DNA of 64,000 nt, taken from contig CAXTVS010000009.1 in assembly GCA_964247735.1 (NCBI GenBank), positions 15,594 through 79,593 on the forward strand, read 5' to 3'. The number at the start of each line of letters is the position of its first letter. Within the stretch, counting starts at the first letter, position 1. Origin of the DNA: Lichenicola sp964247735 (GTDB lineage: Bacteria; Pseudomonadota; Alphaproteobacteria; Acetobacterales; Acetobacteraceae). Shown here piece by piece: positions 59,567-64,000 of this stretch. The position numbers were made by a program, and so were the translations under genes. The notes under the pieces were generated by a model, which had not been told where the DNA came from, ran no database searches, and saw nothing but the letters and a program-made list of their open reading frames with translations.

Positions 59567-60898
59567 ATGAGCAGGCAGCACGGCTCCGTCGCGGCTCGGA
59601 TCTCCCGGCACGTCGCCGCCGGGCTCGCCGGACTCGTCCTGGTCGTTCCTGCCGTGGCGCGCGCCGACGACGCCGGACCGGCCGCCGCCGTGCTGCTGAT
59701 CGGCAACTCCGGCTATGCCACCCTGCCGAAGCTGCCCGGCTGCGTGCCGGCGATGCGCAGCCTTGGCGGCCGGCTGCGGGCCAAGGGAGGCGACGTGACG
59801 GAACAGTTCGACGCTCCCGGCCCGTCGCTGCAGGCGGCGATCGGCAGCTTCGCCGTCCACCTGGCCGCGGGGCAGAAGGCCGCGATCGTGTACTGCGGCT
59901 ACGTGGCGGCCGACGCGGACAAGCTGTTCCTCCTGCCGGTGGGGGCGACGACGGTGCAGCCGGCCGACCTGCCGCGGCAGGCGATCATCGCCCGCACCCT
60001 GTCGCGCGTCCTGTCCGGCCACGACTCGATCCTGGTCGCGGAGATGCACCCGGCACCCGGCGTGCCCGCCCTGTCCAACGCGGTGCAGGGGCTGCGCGAG
60101 GCCTCGGCCATGAGCACCTATCTCGACCTGCGCATGGTGGACGGCACCGCGACGCCCGAGATCGACGCCTTCGCCCGCACGGTGGACCGGTCGGCAGGCT
60201 GGCCCTACCAGGCCGCGGCCGGCACGGAGCAGCCGCAGGCGACCGCTGCGAACGAGCCGGGCAACCCGGCTGCGCTCCCCGCACCGCCTTCGCGTCCCGC
60301 ATCGCCGGCACCCGCAGCGGACCCGTCCACGCCCCCGCCGCCTGCTGCTGCCGAGCCTGCTGCTGCCGAGCCGGCGGCGTCGGCTCCGGCGGAGCCCGGT
60401 CCCGTTGAGCCCATCCTTTCCCGGCCTGCCCCTGCCGGGTCCGCGTCCGCCCGGTCTCCTGCTGCAACGTCCTCTGCCGCGACGTCCTCCGCTGCCCGGC
60501 CTTCCGTCGCGAAGCCTTTTCCGGCGACGCCCGCTCCCGACAGGACGACCCCGGGCAGGCCGGTCGCGGTCGCCTCCGCCAGCCCGGCAAGGGATGTGAC
60601 GGATCCCGGCGAGGCAACGTCCGGTGCCTCGCCGGACGCGGGCCGGCCCGTCGCTCCGAAGCCGGCGACGCCGAAGCACGTGGCCCCCGGCAACGCGCCG
60701 AGCGGCTCGCCCAGCATCCGCCGCCTGCAGGTGTCCCTGCTGGCGCTCGGTTACTACAACAAGCAGATCGACGGCCTGGCGAGCCCGGCGACGCAGCAGG
60801 CGGTCCGGGCCTACCAGAGGTCGCTCAAGCATCCGGAGACCGGGTTCCTGACGTACGCGGAAAGCACGGAGCTGGAAAAGGTCGGCGCCCGCAAATGA
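59567..60898 (+). CDS. Exported degenerate caspase-like protein with peptidoglycan-binding domain
   Basis: A 443-residue protein. It has a signal peptide (residues 11-33), then a peptidase-C14/caspase-like fold (AAAVLLIGNSGYATLPKLPG, DVTEQFDAPGPSLQAAIGSF, KLFLLPVGATTVQPADLPRQ). The catalytic histidine motif YAGHG is replaced by YCGYV (residues 109-113), and the DxC strand with the catalytic cysteine is missing, so protease activity is not expected. About 145 residues of Pro/Ala/Ser-rich linker lead to a C-terminal peptidoglycan-binding domain (IRRLQVSLLALGYYNKQIDG, QQAVRAYQRSLKHPETGFLT). It could anchor the T6SS in the cell wall. Confidence 0.78.
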   Translation: MSRQHGSVAARISRHVAAGLAGLVLVVPAVARADDAGPAAAVLLIGNSGYATLPKLPGCVPAMRSLGGRLRAKGGDVTEQFDAPGPSLQAAIGSFAVHLAAGQKAAIVYCGYVAADADKLFLLPVGATTVQPADLPRQAIIARTLSRVLSGHDSILVAEMHPAPGVPALSNAVQGLREASAMSTYLDLRMVDGTATPEIDAFARTVDRSAGWPYQAAAGTEQPQATAANEPGNPAALPAPPSRPASPAPAADPSTPPPPAAAEPAAAEPAASAPAEPGPVEPILSRPAPAGSASARSPAATSSAATSSAARPSVAKPFPATPAPDRTTPGRPVAVASASPARDVTDPGEATSGASPDAGRPVAPKPATPKHVAPGNAPSGSPSIRRLQVSLLALGYYNKQIDGLASPATQQAVRAYQRSLKHPETGFLTYAESTELEKVGARK

Positions 60899-61767
60899 GC
60901 CTCCGGCTGAAGTTCAACCTCCTGATGCTGGCGACCTTCGCGGTCGGCCTGGCCCTGGCTGCCCTGTTCGTGCACCGGATCAGCGTGGCCACCGCCACAC
61001 GCGCGCAGCTCGACCAGGCGGCGGTGATGATGGGCGAGGCCGACGCCACCATCGCCTACACTGGCGACCAGGTCGCGCCGCTGCTGGCCGAGCAGAGCAA
61101 GGTGCAGTTCCTGCCGCAGTCGATCCCGTTCTTCGCCGCGTCGCAAAGCTTCCGCATCCTGACCAGCCGGTTCCCCGAGTACCGGTTCCACCAGCCGGCC
61201 ACCAACCCGACCAACCTGGCCGACCGCCCGGCGGGATGGGAGGCGGCCATCATCCAGCGCTTCCACGACGAGCCGTCGCTCGCCAGGCTGGTCAGCGAGC
61301 GCGACACGCCGGCCGGCCGGGTGCTGTCCTACTCGGTGCCGATCCGGGTGGACGATCCCGGATGCCTGTCCTGCCATTCCACGCCGCAGGCGGCGCCGGC
61401 CACCATGCTGGACGCGTACGGCTCCAAGAACGGCTTCGGCTGGCACCTGCACGACATCGTGGGCGCCAGCATCGTGTCGGTGCCGGAAGCGGCGGCGCTG
61501 CGGCAGGCCGGCCACCTCACCGCGGTGACGCTGGGCTGGCTGGTGCTGGCCTTCGCGCTGATGCTGGCCCTGGTCAACCTGCTGCTGCACGTCGTGATCA
61601 TCCGACCGGTGCGCGAGATCACGGGGATCGCCGACAAGGTGAGCCTGGGCGACTTCGCGGTGCCGGAGTTCGCGGTGACGGGCCGCGACGAGATCGGCTC
61701 GCTCGCCAACTCCTTCAACCGGATGCGCCGCTCGCTGGAGAACGCGATGAAGATGCTGGACGAGTAG
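60895..61767 (+). CDS. DUF3365/HAMP membrane sensor with a CxxCH heme-binding motif
   Basis: A 290-residue protein with an N-terminal membrane anchor (FNLLMLATFAVGLALAALFV), and a periplasmic Tll0287-like DUF3365 domain (AAIIQRFHDEPSLARLVSER). Its motif PGCLSCHST (Cys157, Cys160, His161) is a CxxCH site for covalent heme. A second membrane segment (LGWLVLAFALMLALVNLLLH) and a HAMP domain (IIRPVREITGIADKVSLGDF, DEIGSLANSFNRMR) follow. There is no kinase domain. It is coupled to the upstream gene by ATGA and is followed 8 bases on by the Ser/Thr kinase, so it could relay a redox or gas signal to it. Confidence 0.85.
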   Translation: MSLRLKFNLLMLATFAVGLALAALFVHRISVATATRAQLDQAAVMMGEADATIAYTGDQVAPLLAEQSKVQFLPQSIPFFAASQSFRILTSRFPEYRFHQPATNPTNLADRPAGWEAAIIQRFHDEPSLARLVSERDTPAGRVLSYSVPIRVDDPGCLSCHSTPQAAPATMLDAYGSKNGFGWHLHDIVGASIVSVPEAAALRQAGHLTAVTLGWLVLAFALMLALVNLLLHVVIIRPVREITGIADKVSLGDFAVPEFAVTGRDEIGSLANSFNRMRRSLENAMKMLDE

Positions 61768-61774
61768 GAGCCGG

Positions 61775-63481
61775 ATGCAGCTGCCGGAGCTGATCGGACG
61801 CTTCAGGATCCAGTCGCTGCTCGGACGCGGCGCGATGGGGGTGGTGTATCGCGGCCACGATCCGGAGATCGACCGGCCGGTGGCGATCAAGCTGGTGCGC
61901 GCCGACCTTCTGGAAGGCGAGGAGCGCGACAGCTATCTGGAACGGTTCCGCAACGAGGCCAAGATCGCCGGCCGCTGCATCCACGCCAACATCGTCAGCA
62001 TCTACGACTTCGCCCTGGTGGACGGGAACCCGTACCTGGTGATGGAGTACGTCGACGGCGTCGGGCTGCACCAGGCGGTGCCGCGCGGCACGCGCATGGA
62101 GATGTCGGAAGCGGTGCACATCGCGCTGCAGGTGCTGGACGCGCTGGACTACGCGCACCGCTTCGGCATCGTGCATCGCGACATCAAGCCGGCCAACATC
62201 CTGCTGACCCGCCAGGCCCGGCTGAAGGTGACCGATTTCGGCATCTCGCGCTTCGCCAGCACCGAGCTGACCACCACGCCGCTGATGATCGGCACGCCGA
62301 GCTACATGTCGCCCGAGCAGTGCGCCGGCGAGCTGGTGGACCAGCGCAGCGACCTGTTCTCGCTGGGCTGCATCCTGTACGAGCTGCTGGCCGGCGAGCG
62401 GCCGTTCGCCGGAATCAGCTACACCGACACCATCTTCAAGCTGGTCAACCAGCCGCACACCCCCCTCGGCCAGCTGCGTCCCGACCTGCCGGAAACGCTG
62501 GGCGCCGTGATCGACAAGGCGCTGGCGAAGCGGCCGGCGGACCGGTTCGACGATGCCGCCGGCTTCGCCCACGCCCTGCGCGGGATCGCGCCGCCGGTGG
62601 ATGCGATGCCGGCCGCGATCTCCGGCAGCCTGCCGACCGTCTTTCCGCCCGGCAGCGTCGCCGCCGTGCCGGAAGAGGGGCCGGATGACGGGCCGGCCGA
62701 GGACCCGGGCGACGATCCGGATGCCGACACGATGCGGCTGCCCCTGCCGCTGCCCCCGACGGACAGGGGTGCCGCACCGGGCCGTCTGGAGCTCGACGAC
62801 CGGCTGGTGGAGACCATCAGCCGCCGGCTGGCGCTCCAGGTCGGGCCGCTGGCGCCGGTCTATCTGCGCCAGGCGCTGTGCGACGCGCAGACGCCGGCGA
62901 TGCTGTGCGCGCTTCTGTCGAAGGGGATCGATGACCCGGCGCAGCGCGACCGGTTCGTGCGCGACACGGAGGGGCTGCTGGCCGTCCCCCCCGCGTCGCC
63001 GGCAATCACCGCCGAGCCCGTGCCGGAGCCGGGCCTTGCGTCGCCGGAGCCGGAGCCGACGGCAGCGTCGACGCCGCACGCGGCGTCGGACGGCCTCGAT
63101 CCGACCGAAACCTCACGGATCCCGGTCCAGCCACGCGAGCCGCCGGCGTCCGGCGATGCCGTCCCGGTCGCCGCGCCCGCTTCCCCGCTCCAGACCTCCG
63201 CGCTCCCGGCCTCTCCGCTCCCGGCGCCTCCGATCCCGGCCATCCCGCAGACGCCGCCGGCACCCCCGGTGCTGACCGATGCGGAGATCGAGCGGACGCA
63301 GCGGGCGCTGGCGGAGGTGATCGGGCCGATCGCCCGCAGCGTGGTGCGCCGCGCGGTGGTGCGGGCGCGGGACCGGCAGGCCCTGCAGATCCTGTGCGAG
63401 GCGTCGGTGTCGCGCGAAGCGGAGCGGGAACGGTTCCGGGCGCTGCTCCGGATGTCGGACGGGAAGCCGCCCGGGCGCTGA
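61775..63481 (+). CDS. ppkA: Ser/Thr protein kinase, PpkA-like T6SS regulator
   Basis: A 568-residue Hanks-type kinase. The catalytic domain (residues 1-275) has the P-loop LLGRGAMGVVYRG, the ATP lysine in PVAIKLVRA, HRDIKPANILL and the DFG in VTDFGISRF, then APE-like YMSPEQCAGE. A Pro/Asp-rich linker and two related C-terminal segments follow (about residues 340-410, RLVETISRRLALQVGPLAPV; and 505-565, RTQRALAEVIGPIARSVVRR). In other T6SS loci PpkA phosphorylates Fha1 to activate firing. Placement right behind the heme-type sensor gene supports a regulatory role. No Fha or PppA gene is in the window. Confidence 0.9.
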   Translation: MQLPELIGRFRIQSLLGRGAMGVVYRGHDPEIDRPVAIKLVRADLLEGEERDSYLERFRNEAKIAGRCIHANIVSIYDFALVDGNPYLVMEYVDGVGLHQAVPRGTRMEMSEAVHIALQVLDALDYAHRFGIVHRDIKPANILLTRQARLKVTDFGISRFASTELTTTPLMIGTPSYMSPEQCAGELVDQRSDLFSLGCILYELLAGERPFAGISYTDTIFKLVNQPHTPLGQLRPDLPETLGAVIDKALAKRPADRFDDAAGFAHALRGIAPPVDAMPAAISGSLPTVFPPGSVAAVPEEGPDDGPAEDPGDDPDADTMRLPLPLPPTDRGAAPGRLELDDRLVETISRRLALQVGPLAPVYLRQALCDAQTPAMLCALLSKGIDDPAQRDRFVRDTEGLLAVPPASPAITAEPVPEPGLASPEPEPTAASTPHAASDGLDPTETSRIPVQPREPPASGDAVPVAAPASPLQTSALPASPLPAPPIPAIPQTPPAPPVLTDAEIERTQRALAEVIGPIARSVVRRAVVRARDRQALQILCEASVSREAERERFRALLRMSDGKPPGR

Positions 63482-63570
63482 TTCGCCGGCCGGTTGGCAA
63501 GACGGCGCGCCGGGTGGCATGGTCCCCACCCGGAACGAACGGGACACAAGCCGAGGGAACAGCATCGACG

Positions 63571-64000
63571 ATGTCCGGCGGACAGCTCCAGGCCCTGCTG
63601 CTGCTCACCTCGCCGCTTGGCGACGACACCCTGCCGATCCAGGACGGCAGCACGCTGCACTGCGTCGGGCTGCACGGGACCGAGACCATCAGCCAGCCGT
63701 TCGAGATGTCGATGACGGTGGTCTCGACCGAGCGCAGCATCGACCCGAACCAGCTGGTGTACCAGTCGGTGGGCCTGACGATCCGCAAGCAGCCGCATGC
63801 CGACCGGTTCATCAACGGCGTGGTGCGCAGCATGAGCGCGGTCGGCCAGGCGCAGCGCTCGCGCTGGATGTATGAGCTGGAGGTGGTGCCGCGGCTGTGG
63901 TTCCTGGGGCAGACCGAGGATTGCCGGATCTTCCAGAACCGGACCGCGCAGGAGATCCTGCAGACCATCTTCGGCGAGCATGCGGTGCAGCCGGTGGAGT
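63571..64000 (+). CDS. vgrG: T6SS spike protein VgrG (TssI), 5' part
   Basis: The first 143 codons of a VgrG, cut by the window edge. It reads LHCVGLHGTETISQPFEMSM, NQLVYQSVGLTIRKQPHADR, FINGVVRSMSAVGQ and YELEVVPRLWFLGQTEDCRI, then FQNRTAQEILQTIFGEHAV. The block ending in RLWFL followed by CRIFQ is the standard gp27-like N-terminal domain of VgrG. The trimer forms the piercing tip, often carrying effectors. The start at 63571 is chosen from the conserved N-terminus. Confidence 0.93.
   Translation, partial: MSGGQLQALLLLTSPLGDDTLPIQDGSTLHCVGLHGTETISQPFEMSMTVVSTERSIDPNQLVYQSVGLTIRKQPHADRFINGVVRSMSAVGQAQRSRWMYELEVVPRLWFLGQTEDCRIFQNRTAQEILQTIFGEHAVQPVE

Noticed and set aside
1..64000. CRISPR arrays and tRNA genes
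   Set aside because: No regularly spaced repeats and no cloverleaf with a GGTTCGA-type T arm were found by eye.

Overview
The window is about 64 kb of high-GC DNA (roughly 70% by eye) that reads like an alphaproteobacterial chromosome. The best family-level guess is Acetobacteraceae or a close Rhodospirillales relative. This rests on a YfcG-type glutathione transferase and glutathione reductase, a decayed Hint-domain protein of the type common in acetic acid bacteria, densely overlapping genes (ATGA, GTGA, TTGA junctions) and frequent GTG/TTG starts. Nothing in the sequence fixes a species.

Layout. (1) 1-6.9 kb: the start of the dcw locus (mraZ, minus strand) with MraZ-type boxes, the RNase P RNA, a Hint-domain pseudogene with about six frame changes, an orphan Rieske protein coupled to a membrane-anchored unknown, a glutathione transferase, an exported thioredoxin and a small exported protein. 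(2) 7.2-15 kb: a degraded alpha/beta hydrolase, a secreted pectate-lyase-fold protein, and a four-gene surface-glycan operon of two paralogous glycosyltransferases, an acyltransferase and a methyltransferase. (3) 15.2-24.1 kb: housekeeping genes, including an RlmM-like rRNA methyltransferase, DUF423, proline iminopeptidase, DUF4142 lipoprotein, a monooxygenase-fold protein, PduO-type cobalamin adenosyltransferase, SUMT, Fpr, glutathione reductase and an outer-membrane protein.

(4) 24.3-33.6 kb: eight plus-strand genes packed end to end. They encode an HD-like protein, a methyltransferase, a Gfo/Idh/MocA dehydrogenase, a zinc-ribbon metallo-beta-lactamase-fold protein, a GT4 glycosyltransferase, a PIG-L deacetylase, a YcaO protein and an OpgH-like glycosyltransferase. 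No precursor peptide or usual YcaO partner is present. This looks like an uncharacterised small-molecule or glycoconjugate pathway and is one of the two most interesting regions. (5) 33.9-41.2 kb: a zone of gene decay and mobile DNA. An EmrA/EmrB-like efflux pair is broken by two in-frame stops and one frameshift. An acetyltransferase gene is cut in two by a 4,053-bp IS66-family element with an exact 8-bp target duplication. Besides tnpA, tnpB and a tnpC with an internal stop, that element carries a lower-GC cargo: a small cell-wall amidase-like protein, an overlapping exported protein resembling its immunity partner, and a 285-bp non-autonomous element with its own terminal repeats and 8-bp duplication.

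(6) 41.3-45 kb: a minus-strand operon of an MFS transporter, a nucleoside 2-deoxyribosyltransferase-like protein and a thiamine-diphosphate enzyme with a Tat-like leader. (7) 45.1-64 kb: a type VI secretion locus. hcp and clpV run on the minus strand. Diverging on the plus strand are tssA, tssB, tssC, a second tssC-like gene, tagJ, tssE, tssF, tssG, a large methyltransferase, a catalytically degenerate caspase-like protein with a peptidoglycan-binding domain, a CxxCH-containing DUF3365/HAMP sensor, a PpkA-like kinase and the start of vgrG. tssJ, tssK, tssL and tssM are not in the window and may lie beyond its right edge. The amidase/immunity pair on the IS66 element 8 kb away is the type of cargo a T6SS delivers, which suggests effector acquisition by an insertion sequence.
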